Assembly: GCF_000716445.1 (NCBI RefSeq)
Contig: NZ_JNWK01000063.1
Span: 1-42,531 of the forward strand
Source of the DNA: Streptomyces wedmorensis
GTDB lineage: Bacteria; Actinomycetota; Actinomycetes; Streptomycetales; Streptomycetaceae
Length of the DNA stretch: 42,531 bases
Direction: 5' to 3'
Shown piece by piece: positions 18,883 through 27,437 of the stretch (its first letter is position 1; each line of letters starts with the position of its first letter). The notes under the pieces are model-generated. The model saw only the letters and a list, made by a program, of their open reading frames with translations, ran no database searches and was not told the DNA's origin. A program made the translations under genes and the position numbers.

Positions 18883-18936
18883 CACTCCTGCCGCTCGACG
18901 TTTCCCCGGGTCACGCCACGACGTACTGCTGGAGCA
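18883..18936 (+). repeat. 54-bp imperfect direct repeat, right copy
   Basis: Partner of 17536-17589, about 81% identical by eye. It lies between the hairpin at 18845-18880 and the lipoprotein stop at 18950. Confidence 0.7.
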
Positions 18937-18949
18937 TTGGTCGTGTCCG

Positions 18950-19918
18950 CTACTGGGGAGCACCGACCAGTTTTCCCTCGGGTGACACGGCGTACCAGAC
19001 GCCGCCGACACCCTGCCCCGTGGTGTCGCCGGGCTTGGTGTCGGCCGCGAAGGTGTAGATCGGCCAGCAGTCGATGGTCTGCTGGGGGATGCCGTCCGGC
19101 CGGTCGAGGACCAGGAAGTTCTTGAGCGTGATGCCCTTCAGACCGGTCTTGTTCACGGGGCCCACCACGGGCCAGTTCGTCAGGCAGTCACCGGTGCAAT
19201 TCGATTTCATGGGCCACCGGACGTCCTTGGTGAAGCGGTAGACCGTCATCCCCTGGGCGTTGACCACGATGGGCCCCAGCTTGGGGTCCTGACGGACGGC
19301 GAGGCCGGCGGTGGACTGCTCGGGGGCGGGTGTCGACGGGGCCGGGGCGGCCGGGGCCGGCGGGGCCGATCCGGTGTCGGGCGGTCCGCTCGGGGCAGCG
19401 GTCCGGGCGGCGGCGCCCTGCGCCTTACCGCCCTCCGGAGTGACGGCGAACCAGACGCCGCCGACTCCCTGGCCCTTGATGTCCTTGGGCTTGGTGTCCT
19501 GGGCGAAGCGGTACACCGGCCAGCCCGCCACGGTGAGTTGCTTGGTTCCGTCGCTGCGGGTCACCTGGCCGATCAGCTTCGCGTCGACGCCGGTGGAGAC
19601 TGTGGCATCGCCGGCCGGCACGGGCGGCCAGGCTGTGGCGCACTGGTTGTCGCAGCGGGACTTCGACGGGAGCGCGGTGTCCTTGTCGAACCGGTAGAGG
19701 GTGAATCCGGCTCCATCCGTCAGCACCTTGCCGAATTGCTCGTGGGGCCAGACGCTCAGCTGACCAGCGGGCCGGGTGTTCGGCTTGGCCGCGGGAGCCG
19801 CCGCGCCGGACTGCGTGACAGTGTCCGGCCCGTCCTTCTCGCCCCCGCTGCCGCAGCCGGCCGTCACCAGAAGCGCTGATGCGGCCATCATGACCGAGGC
19901 GACGCGTGCCATTCTCAT
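18950..19918 (-). CDS. secreted-repeat lipoprotein (two PF03640-type domains)
   Basis: A 322-residue lipoprotein. The signal peptide ends in the lipobox LVTAGC with lipidated Cys22, so the protein should be anchored on the outer face of the membrane. Two copies of the same domain follow, at about 58-165 and 210-322. Each has TxYRF, a CxxxCxxxWP motif (CDNQCATAWPPV; CTGDCLTNWPVV), a WP(V/I)Y segment and a final GVGGVW(F/Y)AV. The linker (about 170-208) is rich in Ala, Pro and Ser. The domain is common in Streptomyces lipoproteins; its function is unknown, and the paired cysteines suggest a disulfide or cofactor site. A hairpin terminator follows. An ECF sigma factor lies 2 kb away, but no link is shown by the sequence. 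Confidence 0.88.
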   Translation of the reverse strand: MRMARVASVMMAASALLVTAGCGSGGEKDGPDTVTQSGAAAPAAKPNTRPAGQLSVWPHEQFGKVLTDGAGFTLYRFDKDTALPSKSRCDNQCATAWPPVPAGDATVSTGVDAKLIGQVTRSDGTKQLTVAGWPVYRFAQDTKPKDIKGQGVGGVWFAVTPEGGKAQGAAARTAAPSGPPDTGSAPPAPAAPAPSTPAPEQSTAGLAVRQDPKLGPIVVNAQGMTVYRFTKDVRWPMKSNCTGDCLTNWPVVGPVNKTGLKGITLKNFLVLDRPDGIPQQTIDCWPIYTFAADTKPGDTTGQGVGGVWYAVSPEGKLVGAPQ

Positions 19919-20202
19919 ATCCGCCTACTCCAATATTCGAGGGGCCGTCAGAAGCTGTTTCAGCAAGGCACGGTCTTGGAGTGCCGCTCGTTCATCCGGC
20001 GGGGTAGCGACCTGCGATCGGGCCCGGGTCGGCGTGACCCGACGCCGGCACGTGGTGACCGAGGCTTCCGGATCTGGAGGTGAGCCCACGGTCTTCCAGC
20101 CGTGCCGGGACGGCTGGGTGCGGGGCGCGCCATGGGCAGGGAAGTCGTTCGTGGCGCCGCGTGGCAGGGCCCGAGCGAGCATGCGTGCGGGACGGCGGGG
20201 GC

Positions 20203-21759
20203 TCAGGCGTCCGTATCTCCCGCCGACACGTTCAGCGTCCATGCGGCGCCTTCGAGGCCGCCGAGGACCACGAGCACGGTCTGACCGGGACCGTTCAGCA
20301 GGTCGTCGACGGCCGTCCGGTCGGCGTCGGTCTCCGGGGCGCAGAACACGAACTCGAAGGGCGGGTCGACCTCTTCGGCCCGCCGCTCGACCAGCTCGGC
20401 CATCGTGCCGAGGGTCTCGATGCCCGTGAGGCCCTCGGCCAGCCCGCGCAGCGGACCGAGCGCGGTCGCGCAGGAATGTTCGAGCACGGAGCTCGCGCTG
20501 AGCTGGAGAACGATGGACTCCATCAGCCGTCGGGCGGCTGCCCGGTCACCCCGCACGACCACGGGGCCGGGGGCCTGCGCCAGGTCGAGGAAGAGGCAGC
20601 CCGACCCTTCGGCCGCGCCGAGGCAGACGAACGCGGCGCCGCCATCGGGTACGTCGTACGGGACGGGCATCCAGGCGATGGCTGTTTCCTGCTGGGTCGG
20701 ATGCCCGGTGGACAGACTGATGTCGACGAGGTCGTCGCCGAAAGAGACCTGGAAGGTGTGCGGCGACGCGACGCTCCGGGCGGGAGGGCGGTGACGATCC
20801 GCCTCCCGGTCATCGGCGGGGCGGGACCGGGAGAGTCTGGTGGCGGGGCCAGGTGCCGGCCGAGCGGGAGAGCCTGCCACGGTCACCGCCGAGCGGCGGA
20901 GGGGCGCGGCGGGCGCGGTGGCGGGTGCCGCTCCGGACGCTGTGCCGGCCACCTCGGTCTCCGGTGTCCGGTCCACCTTCGGCCGTGGCGTCGGGGAGGC
21001 GGTGCGCGGCGCGACGGAGCGCGGAGCGCGGACCGGGGTGACGGGAGGAACTGCGGTCGTGGTCGGCCAGGTGCGGCCTTCGAGCGTCGACTCGGCGGGG
21101 ACCGGCGTGGCCGTCGCCGAGGTCAGGGGCGCGACGCCGGCGGGCATGGGGGCGCGGCGGGAACCCGCGCGGCGGCGCATGACGAGGGTGCCGACGCCGG
21201 CGCCGGCGACGAGGGCGCCTCCCGCGCCGATCGCGAGCGTCAGAGCGCTCGAGTCCTGGCCTGTGGGTGTGGCGGTGGCGCCCGTCGCCGCCGGTACCTG
21301 GGTCGCGGGGGCCTGGACGGGCGGTGGCGTGGCGGGTGCCACGGTGACGACGCCTGGCTTGGGCAGTGGCCCTTCCTGTACGCCCGGCCCCTTGGCGTCC
21401 GGGGGCAGCTGGAGGATCCAGCCCGGGGCGATGCTGGTGGCGTTCCGCATGATCGCACCGCCCGGCTGAGCATGGCCCTTGTTCAGGAGGAAGATCTCGT
21501 TGTACCGATTTCCGTCGCCGAGGACCTTCTCCGCGATCGAGAAGAGGAACTCCGGCTCGCCGTTGGCCTGAGTCGTCACCACGTAGTACTTGACCTTCTC
21601 GCCCTCGGCTGCCGGCGCGAGGGCCACGGAGAGTGGGACGGAGGCGGCCGCGGCGGGAGGTGCGCCGCCTGCCGCGAGCGCGAATACCACGACCGCTGCG
21701 GCGACCGTGCCCGCCGCGGGGAGTGCCGCGGCCCGTGCCGTATGCCGGAAGGAAGTCAT
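20203..21759 (-). CDS. secreted/membrane LysM-type protein linked to T7SS
   Basis: A 518-residue protein. A hydrophobic signal segment lies at about 10-40. A LysM-like domain follows, with KYYVVTTQANGEPEFLF, AEKVLGDGNRYNEIFLLN and the closing PGWILQLP. After a Pro/Thr/Ala-rich linker there is a membrane helix (LAIGAGGALVAGAGVGTLVM, about 175-200), then a long Pro/Arg-rich cytoplasmic part and a folded C-terminal domain (about 335-518). In T7SS loci, LysM plus transmembrane proteins may tie the machine to peptidoglycan; this is inferred from domain content and from the position after mycP. A GTG four codons upstream (21771) is possible; the ATG at 21759 has the better-spaced GAGGTGG. A hairpin lies between this gene and mycP. 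Confidence 0.75.
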   Translation of the reverse strand: MTSFRHTARAAALPAAGTVAAAVVVFALAAGGAPPAAAASVPLSVALAPAAEGEKVKYYVVTTQANGEPEFLFSIAEKVLGDGNRYNEIFLLNKGHAQPGGAIMRNATSIAPGWILQLPPDAKGPGVQEGPLPKPGVVTVAPATPPPVQAPATQVPAATGATATPTGQDSSALTLAIGAGGALVAGAGVGTLVMRRRAGSRRAPMPAGVAPLTSATATPVPAESTLEGRTWPTTTAVPPVTPVRAPRSVAPRTASPTPRPKVDRTPETEVAGTASGAAPATAPAAPLRRSAVTVAGSPARPAPGPATRLSRSRPADDREADRHRPPARSVASPHTFQVSFGDDLVDISLSTGHPTQQETAIAWMPVPYDVPDGGAAFVCLGAAEGSGCLFLDLAQAPGPVVVRGDRAAARRLMESIVLQLSASSVLEHSCATALGPLRGLAEGLTGIETLGTMAELVERRAEEVDPPFEFVFCAPETDADRTAVDDLLNGPGQTVLVVLGGLEGAAWTLNVSAGDTDA

Positions 21760-21851
21760 CTTCGTGTCCACCTCGTGACCGTCATGTGCCCTCGTGACGT
21801 CGCCCTGGTTGGGCTTCTGCTTCTCGCACGCACGGGGCGAGGACGGGGTTC

Positions 21852-21882
21852 GACGTCCGGCCGGGGAAACCGGCCGGACGTC
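21852..21882 (-). terminator. 13-bp perfect hairpin after mycP
   Basis: The arms GACGTCCGGCCGG (21852-21864) and the exact complement (21870-21882) have a GGAAA loop. It starts 16 bp past the mycP stop and before the LysM gene, so it probably ends or attenuates the eccE-mycP transcript. Confidence 0.75.
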
Positions 21883-21897
21883 CGCGGATCACGGTTC

Positions 21898-23142
21898 TCA
21901 GTCCCGGCGAGTCGCGTGGCGGGCGGCGAGAACCCCGATGCCGAAGAGGACGATGACGACGCTGGTCCCGATGATGAACCACAGCGTCGCGTCGGCGTCC
22001 GCCGACTCGGACCGCGCGGCGGCGGCGCCCGGAGGACGCTCCCCTGGGGACGCGTTCCCGACGCCGGTGGGGGATGGCTGCGGGACCGCTGCCGGCCCGG
22101 CCCGACCACCTCCGTCTCCAGCGGCCCCTTCCTCCGGTATGACGGCGGTGACCGCCTTGAAGGGGTTGATGACGCCCCAGCCGACCGCCGGGTCCGGCAC
22201 CTTGGTGCCGGCGGGGCGGTCAGCGGTCATCTGCATGCGGTGAACGAGCTGATCGACGGTCAGGCCGGGATGGTACGCGCGAATGAGCGCGGCCACGCCC
22301 GAGACGAACGGGGCGGCGAAACTCGTTCCCTGATCGATCGCGTAACCGGGACCGCCGATGCCCAGACTGATGACGTCGACGCCTGGTGCGGCGACATCCA
22401 CGAAGTCACCCGTCACGGAGAACGACGCGGGACGGTCGTCGCGCCCTACGGCTCCCACCCCGAGTACGCCGGGGTACGAGGCGGGGAAGCTGGCCGGCGG
22501 ATCCTTCTGGTCGTCTCGTGAACGGTTGCCCGCCGACGCGACGATGAGGACGTTCTTGGTTACGGCGTAGGCGACGGCTCCCTTCAAAGCGACGCTCGGA
22601 CCAGTGGCGTTCGCCGAGATGTTGATGACGTCGGCTCCGCCGTCCACGGCGCTGCGTATCGCGGCGGCCATGCTGTTCGCCGAGCCGTCCTTGCCGTCGG
22701 TGGTCTGCCGCACCGGCAGGACGACGCTCCGCGGCGCGATGCCGGAGAACCGCAGCCTGTCGGCCGGCCTGGCGGCCACGATCCCGGCGACGAAGGTTCC
22801 GTGTCCCACACAGTCGGTGTCGCCGCGGCCGCTGCCGCCGATGACATCGGCGCCGCGCAGCACCGCGCCTTTCAACTGCGGCACGGACGCGTCGACGCCG
22901 GAGTCGACGATGGCGACTACCTGACCCTCACCCTGGCTGATGCGATGAACCCGCTCGACTTCGAGCCGCGCCTGCGCCCAGGGCAGGTCGGGCATTGTCT
23001 CCGTCGCCTTCTCCGCGCAGCGCGCCGGGGCGGGCGCTGCGGCCGCCTCCCGGGGCGTCGCCGTCACCACGACGGGCAGACACAGCAGGGCGAGGGCGTA
23101 GGCGGCGGTGAGCGCCTTGCGATTGCCGCGCCGCTCAGCCAC
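21898..23142 (-). CDS. mycP: mycosin, T7SS subtilisin-like protease MycP
   Basis: A 414-residue S8 serine protease. The signal peptide is at about 10-36. The catalytic triad is D80 (VAIVDSGVD), H114 (GHGTFVAG) and S274 (GTSFAAP), with oxyanion Asn206 (SAGN). A Pro/Gly-rich linker leads to a C-terminal membrane helix at about 387-407 (LWFIIGTSVVIVLFGIGVLAA) and a short basic tail. This is the mycosin plan: signal peptide, extracytoplasmic protease, C-terminal anchor. In mycobacteria MycP caps and stabilises the ESX complex and can cleave EspB. The GTG start overlaps the end of eccE by eight bases, so the two are translationally linked. Confidence 0.93.
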   Translation of the reverse strand: MAERRGNRKALTAAYALALLCLPVVVTATPREAAAAPAPARCAEKATETMPDLPWAQARLEVERVHRISQGEGQVVAIVDSGVDASVPQLKGAVLRGADVIGGSGRGDTDCVGHGTFVAGIVAARPADRLRFSGIAPRSVVLPVRQTTDGKDGSANSMAAAIRSAVDGGADVINISANATGPSVALKGAVAYAVTKNVLIVASAGNRSRDDQKDPPASFPASYPGVLGVGAVGRDDRPASFSVTGDFVDVAAPGVDVISLGIGGPGYAIDQGTSFAAPFVSGVAALIRAYHPGLTVDQLVHRMQMTADRPAGTKVPDPAVGWGVINPFKAVTAVIPEEGAAGDGGGRAGPAAVPQPSPTGVGNASPGERPPGAAAARSESADADATLWFIIGTSVVIVLFGIGVLAARHATRRD

Positions 23143-24952
23143 GAACGTACTCCCCGTCTCCGAAGAGCTGAGCCTCGATCCGCGTGGCCGCGAAGTCGAT
23201 GATCTCGGTGCTGCCGTGGTGGACCAGGGCGGCTGCCCCCTGGGGCATCAGCGGCAGGGTGCGCAGGGCGATGTCGGGCAGCTCGTAGGCGTCCCGCAGC
23301 GCGCGTGCGGTGCCGGCCGGCACGCGTGGCACGAGCACGGCGTCGTACCGTCGCATCTCTTCCGCCCCGGCCGCCGGAACCTTCGTCTGCACGGTGATGC
23401 CGATCTGCCACGTACCGAGATCCGCCCGGGGAGCACCCCGGCCGCCAACGATGTCGTCGACGACGGCCACGGGGGCCAGCGGACTGCCGACGGGCGGCGT
23501 GGCGCCTCCCGGCAGGCTGATGACCATCCGGTGAGGAGCCACACCGGCGTCACGGATCAGCGAGGCCCACAGCTGCGGCTGAGGGGAGCGGACATGGACG
23601 GTCACGCCCGCGCTGAGCAGCCGGAAGACCAGGAGTTCGGCAGCCGATCGGTCCAGGAAGACCCCCAGTCGCACCGACTCCCGGCGCAGCAGCCTGACCG
23701 CGGCCATCCGGCCGTCCCTGAAGAACCCGAGCGCCAGTCCCTCCCGGTGCAGCGCGATCTCGGCCGGCCGGTCGGCGGGCGCGGGTGCGACGTGCGGGCC
23801 TGCGCTCCGACCCAGCGGCAGGGTCGCGAGTAGCCCCGGAGCCTGTGCGCCGTCGAGTGCCATCAGGGTGATACCACGCTCCGCGGCGGCCTTGGGAAGT
23901 GCCTTCGTCGCCGTGGCGGTGGCGCCGACGGTCCGGATGAGGACGGTGTTCCGGGCGTCGCCGGCAGCGCGGTCGGTGCAGGTGAGCGAGAGCAGGGTGC
24001 AGCGGGCCGGGAACACGGAGAGCAGGGCCTGCAGCTCGATGAGCCCACCCTGGGCCGGGTTCCAGTCCCGTACCCAGTACGAGACATGCTCGGCGCCGGC
24101 CCGCCAGGTGTTCCATTCCTCCATGGCTCCGGGCGGGTTCTCGCCCGGAGCCGCGGTGCCCACTCCCGCCGTCGACGCCAGGGCTTCGGCTGCCTCGGTC
24201 TCGTCCAGGATTCGGGCCCGCCACCCTTCTTCCTCGAGCATGCGCACGGCTGAGTTCACTCCGCGGCGCAGGATGCGCCGGATGCCCGCCGCGCCGCCGC
24301 CGCGTGCGGCGATGGCCTCGGGGCAGGCGGCGGCGTCGAGACGGAGGGCGATCCATGCCGACTGGGTCAGCGCGACGCGTTCCTTGTTCAGTTCCTGATA
24401 CGAGGCGGGGCAGATGTCGGCCGCCGCGTCGGTGCCGGACGGCGCGGTGACGTTCTGCACCAGCGCCTGGACGGACTCGAAGACGATGTCGTCGAAGCGC
24501 AGGAGTTCCTTCAGCCGCCCGACGGGCAGCAGGCCGCCGTCATCGGCGGTGGTGAGGAGGTCCGCGCGTTCGACGGCGACCATGGAGACCCATGCGCGGC
24601 CGTCGTGGACGACGCCCAGTCGGACCCGGCTGCGGCCTTCGGCGCGGCTGACGGTCAGCTCGGGCAGCAGCGTACGAGGCCCGGCGAGAGCGGAGGCGCC
24701 CTGGTCGTGGCGCGCCCGGCCGCGGGCCCAGAAGCGCAGCCGGGTGAGCAGCCATTGGTACAGCCATCGGCGCTGGAACCGGATCGCGGTGAGGGCGACG
24801 AGCAGTCCGCCGGCCGCGAGCGCGGGGAGCTTGGCGGGTCCCGCGCTCTGGATGCCGAACACGATCAGCGTGGCGGCGAGTTCCCATGCCACGAGCTGTG
24901 AGGTCCGGACACCGAGTATCGGTTTCATCGGACGCTCTGCCAACACAGTCAT
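23135..24952 (-). CDS. eccE: T7SS membrane component EccE
   Basis: A 605-residue protein from the ATG at 24952. Two adjacent membrane helices lie near the N-terminus (SQLVAWELAATLIVFGI, then LPALAAGGLLVALTAI), followed by a basic RFQRRWLYQWLLTRLRFW segment and a long soluble region. This is the EccE layout: two N-terminal helices and a large domain on the periphery of the EccBCDE complex. Position directly upstream of mycP supports the call. The frame is open to 24994, but the later ATG gives the usual EccE start and has GGAAGGA upstream. Sequence conservation in EccE is low, so the call rests partly on context. Confidence 0.85.
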   Translation of the reverse strand: MTVLAERPMKPILGVRTSQLVAWELAATLIVFGIQSAGPAKLPALAAGGLLVALTAIRFQRRWLYQWLLTRLRFWARGRARHDQGASALAGPRTLLPELTVSRAEGRSRVRLGVVHDGRAWVSMVAVERADLLTTADDGGLLPVGRLKELLRFDDIVFESVQALVQNVTAPSGTDAAADICPASYQELNKERVALTQSAWIALRLDAAACPEAIAARGGGAAGIRRILRRGVNSAVRMLEEEGWRARILDETEAAEALASTAGVGTAAPGENPPGAMEEWNTWRAGAEHVSYWVRDWNPAQGGLIELQALLSVFPARCTLLSLTCTDRAAGDARNTVLIRTVGATATATKALPKAAAERGITLMALDGAQAPGLLATLPLGRSAGPHVAPAPADRPAEIALHREGLALGFFRDGRMAAVRLLRRESVRLGVFLDRSAAELLVFRLLSAGVTVHVRSPQPQLWASLIRDAGVAPHRMVISLPGGATPPVGSPLAPVAVVDDIVGGRGAPRADLGTWQIGITVQTKVPAAGAEEMRRYDAVLVPRVPAGTARALRDAYELPDIALRTLPLMPQGAAALVHHGSTEIIDFAATRIEAQLFGDGEYVRG

Positions 24953-25196
24953 TCCTGTTTCCCGTCCTTCCGCAGTTCTCAGGGGTTCGGCCACATCCCC
25001 GTTCCTCGTCGAAGGGCACGGACGGCACGGGTTCCCGGCTCATCCCGGAGCTGACCGGATCGAACCCGGTCCCTGTGGCTGTCGTGGGTGGCTTGTGCGC
25101 GGTCGCGCGGGAGCGAACCGCGTTGCGTCCGCCGACGCAGCTCCCTGGACGGCTCGCCGCCCAGGTCGAGGAACGGGACCTTCAGAAAGGCCGATC

Positions 25197-25748
25197 ATGT
25201 CCAAGAGTCCGTCGCCCCCGCCGTTCCTGGCCGAACTGGACACGTCCGTGCCCTGTAGCACCCGGCCGGCGCTCTTCCACGCCCCGGACGACGGCTATAC
25301 CGACCACGGGGTCCGCGGCTTGGCGCGCGTGCGGGACGCGTTCATCCTGTGTGGGGGCTGCCCCGTGATGTCGGCGTGTCGCCAATGGGCCCGGGAGAAC
25401 CGGGAGGTCGGCATCTGGGGTGGCGAGACCGAAGCCCAGCGGCACGCCGCGAGGCGCGGGTCCGAGGAGCGCAAGAAGGGCCGTCGGCGCGTGTCCGCCG
25501 CGGCACGCGAAGCCGGGGACACGGCCGTGGCGCGTCCTCGGCTGACGGCACGTGAGGAAGAGGTGCTGTTCGCGCTCTACGGGGGTCTCCGGCGGGAGGA
25601 CATGCCCGCCTCTCTGGGGCGCAGCCCGAAGTCCGTGTCACGGTCGATCTACGGGCTGCGGAAGAAGCTGGGCACCGACGAGCTGGGGGTCCTCGGCGAG
25701 GCACGGCGAAGGGGCTTGACGCGTACCCCCTATCGGTCGGCCGGCTGA
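25197..25748 (+). CDS. WhiB-like iron-sulfur regulator fused to a LuxR-type helix-turn-helix
   Basis: A 183-residue protein with two parts. Residues 1-85 are WhiB-like: C20, C52, C55 and C61 (the last three in LCGGCPVMSAC) can hold a [4Fe-4S] cluster, followed by the family turn G72-I-W-G-G76. Residues 115-160 look like a LuxR/GerE helix-turn-helix: LTAREEEVLFALYGG, MPASLGRSPKSVSRSIYGLRKKLG. Most WhiB proteins are 80-130 residues and bind sigma factor rather than carrying a classical DNA-binding fold, so this fusion is uncommon. It is divergent from eccE and lies inside the T7SS locus, as whiB6 lies beside ESX-1 in Mycobacterium tuberculosis. Control of the T7SS genes in response to redox or iron is a reasonable inference. 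Ribosome site AAAGG before ATG. Confidence 0.82.
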   Translation: MSKSPSPPPFLAELDTSVPCSTRPALFHAPDDGYTDHGVRGLARVRDAFILCGGCPVMSACRQWARENREVGIWGGETEAQRHAARRGSEERKKGRRRVSAAAREAGDTAVARPRLTAREEEVLFALYGGLRREDMPASLGRSPKSVSRSIYGLRKKLGTDELGVLGEARRRGLTRTPYRSAG

Positions 25749-25779
25749 GCGGCAGGGGGAGTAGTCGTCGGGTTCGTTC

Positions 25780-26751
25780 TCACCAGGTCACCGGCAAGGT
25801 GAGGAGGGCGCCCATCAGTTGGCCCATACGGCAGGGCAGCGACTCCGGGGGCTGGGCCGGACGAAGGCCCGGGAACCGACGGAGCAGCGTGCCGAGTGCC
25901 ACCTCCAGTTCGGTCCTGGCGAGCACCGCCCCGAAGCAGGCGTGTGGGCCGTGACCGAAGGCGATGTGCCGGTTGCCCGTACGCCGGATGTCGAAGCGGT
26001 CCGGGTCGGTGAAGCGGCGTGGGTCCCGATTGGCGATGAACGGCAGCGGCATCACCCCTTCGCCGGCGCGGATCACCACGTCCTCACGCGCGACCAACAT
26101 CCGGAAGGTGGCCCCCTGCGGCTGGAACCGCAGCAGCTCGTCCACGGCTCCGGGCAGCAGATCCGGATCGGCCCGCAAGGCGGCGAGCGCCTCCGGCTCC
26201 TGGAACAGGCGCCACACCCCCGAACCGATCGCGTTCACGGTCGTCTCGTGCCCGGCGACCAGTACAGCCAGGCTCAGGTGGACTATCTCGGTGTCGGTGA
26301 GCCGCTCGGAATCGTTCCGCGCACCGAGCCAGCGGCTGATCAGATCACCACCCGGTCGTTTCCGCTTGACCGCGAGGCTCTCGAGTAGATAGGTGCCCAC
26401 CTCCGCGTAGACGTCCGCGACCGCCTCCCGCGAGTGGCTGGTGACCGAGGTGATCGCCGCCGACCAGGCGCTGAGCTTCGGCTGGTCCGTCTTTGGTACG
26501 CCGAGGAGTTCGCAGACGATCCCCGTGGCCAGTGGATGGGCGAGCGCGGTGACCAGGTCGCCCGGACGGCCGCCGCGTTCCAGCCGGTCGAGAACTCGTT
26601 CGTCAACTCCTGGACGCGCGTGTAGTTCCAAGATCCGCCGTGGGCTGAGCGCGGTGGTGGCCCGCCTGCGCAGTTCGGCGTGTGGTATTCCGTCCAGGTC
26701 CAGGGTCCGGTCACGTGGACCGTCACCGCCGAGCCGTCCCCCGGTGCTCAC
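25780..26751 (-). pseudogene. cytochrome P450, N-terminally truncated
   Basis: Residues show a bacterial P450: I-helix A166-G-H-E-T-T171, ExxR E205-L-L-R208, and the heme-binding loop FGHGPHACFG with Cys272. The protein has 323 residues, while bacterial P450s have about 400. It starts at a region equal to the middle of the usual DPPEHTRLRR segment, here DGIPHAELRRR, so the first 75-85 residues (A helix, beta-1 sheet, B helix, B-C loop) are missing. The codon just upstream in this frame is TAG. A GTG with a good ribosome site at 26884 opens another frame that ends at 26723 and overlaps this one, perhaps a leftover of the original start after a deletion. A functional short form is possible but unlikely, because the missing part covers the substrate-binding site. 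Confidence 0.75.
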
Positions 26752-26884
26752 CTATGGATCGGTGGCCCGGGTGGCACACGGGATGCCCGGCGAACTCCCC
26801 ACCGGGATGGGTGATCAGCAGGTCGTCCGCATCGACCGGATCGGTCGCACGAGTGGCGTCAGTGGTCTGCCTGGGTTCGGTCAC
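26723..26884 (-). other. short frame upstream of the P450, possible displaced 5' end
   Basis: GTG at 26884 with GGAG eight bases upstream, encoding 53 residues starting MTEPRQTTDATRATDPV and ending within the P450 frame. The frame differs from the P450 by one base. It may be the original translation start separated from the P450 body by a deletion. No recognisable domain. Confidence 0.35.
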
Positions 26885-26941
26885 GTCGGTGCTCCGTCCA
26901 TCGGCGTACAGGGGCGAGGGGGACCGCCCGGCTGCACGGAG

Positions 26942-26999
26942 CCCCCGACCCTCTGGCTCACCGCGCGACGCACGGGAGGCTGAACCAGAGGGTCGGGGC
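26942..26999 (-). terminator. hairpin after the minus-strand WXG100 gene
   Basis: The arms contain CCCCGACCCTCTGG and its complement, about 18 bp with one mismatch and a 20-nt loop. It lies 21 bp past the stop of the WXG100 gene at 27020 and before the P450. Confidence 0.7.
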
Positions 27000-27019
27000 A
27001 GCCCGCACCCACCCGTCGG

Positions 27020-27319
27020 TCAGATGCTCAGTCGCTGCGCGGTCGCAGCATCGTCCTCCTCCACGCCGTTGACGAGAGTGCTGATGTTCTGGGTCACTTC
27101 GATCAGCCATTGCCCAACGGCCTTGAGATGCTCGGTGGTCTCCAGGTGGACACGCTCGAACTCCGCTTTGCTGGCTCCCGCCCATCCCTCGAAGTTGAGC
27201 TCGACGTTCGTCCTGAGCTGATCGACGGCCGTCTCCACTTCTTGAGTGCCCGCGCCGAGCAGCTTAAGACCCTCGTAGATCGCTTGGGTGTTGTACGTGT
27301 AGTTGTCCGGTGTGCTCAT
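27020..27319 (-). CDS. WXG100 protein (EsxA/ESAT-6-like)
   Basis: A 99-residue helical hairpin protein with W46-A-G48 between the two helices, the defining feature of WXG100 T7SS substrates. It is closely similar to the 118-residue protein at 34995-35351: both share NVELNF, GWAGASKAEF and the ending with ATAQRLS. It lies 118 bp downstream of eccC on the same strand, so it is probably co-expressed with the ATPase that recognises such substrates. A strong terminator follows. The ribosome site is weak (AGAGA). No YxxxD/E export signal is visible at the C-terminus, so it may travel as partner of another Esx protein. Confidence 0.88.
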   Translation of the reverse strand: MSTPDNYTYNTQAIYEGLKLLGAGTQEVETAVDQLRTNVELNFEGWAGASKAEFERVHLETTEHLKAVGQWLIEVTQNISTLVNGVEEDDAATAQRLSI

Positions 27320-27437
27320 GGGTCTCTGCTCGCCTTCGTCAATTCATACTGTAGGTAGGTCAGTTCGTTCAGGCGCAGTCGAATCCGACGCTGCGGGGTC
27401 GCGTGCGGGGCGGGTGGCCGACGCCAGCGCGGCCCGG

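Larger units (their letters stand above)
18646..18949. other. intergenic region between the lipoprotein gene and efe
   Basis: About 300 bp with no gene I can support. It holds the efe promoter region, the hairpin at 18845-18880 and the right copy of the 54-bp repeat (18883-18936). Confidence 0.6.

Noticed and set aside
20080..22521. 813-codon open frame on the plus strand
   Set aside because: Antisense to the LysM gene and mycP, which have clear domains and catalytic residues; the product is low-complexity Arg/Gly.
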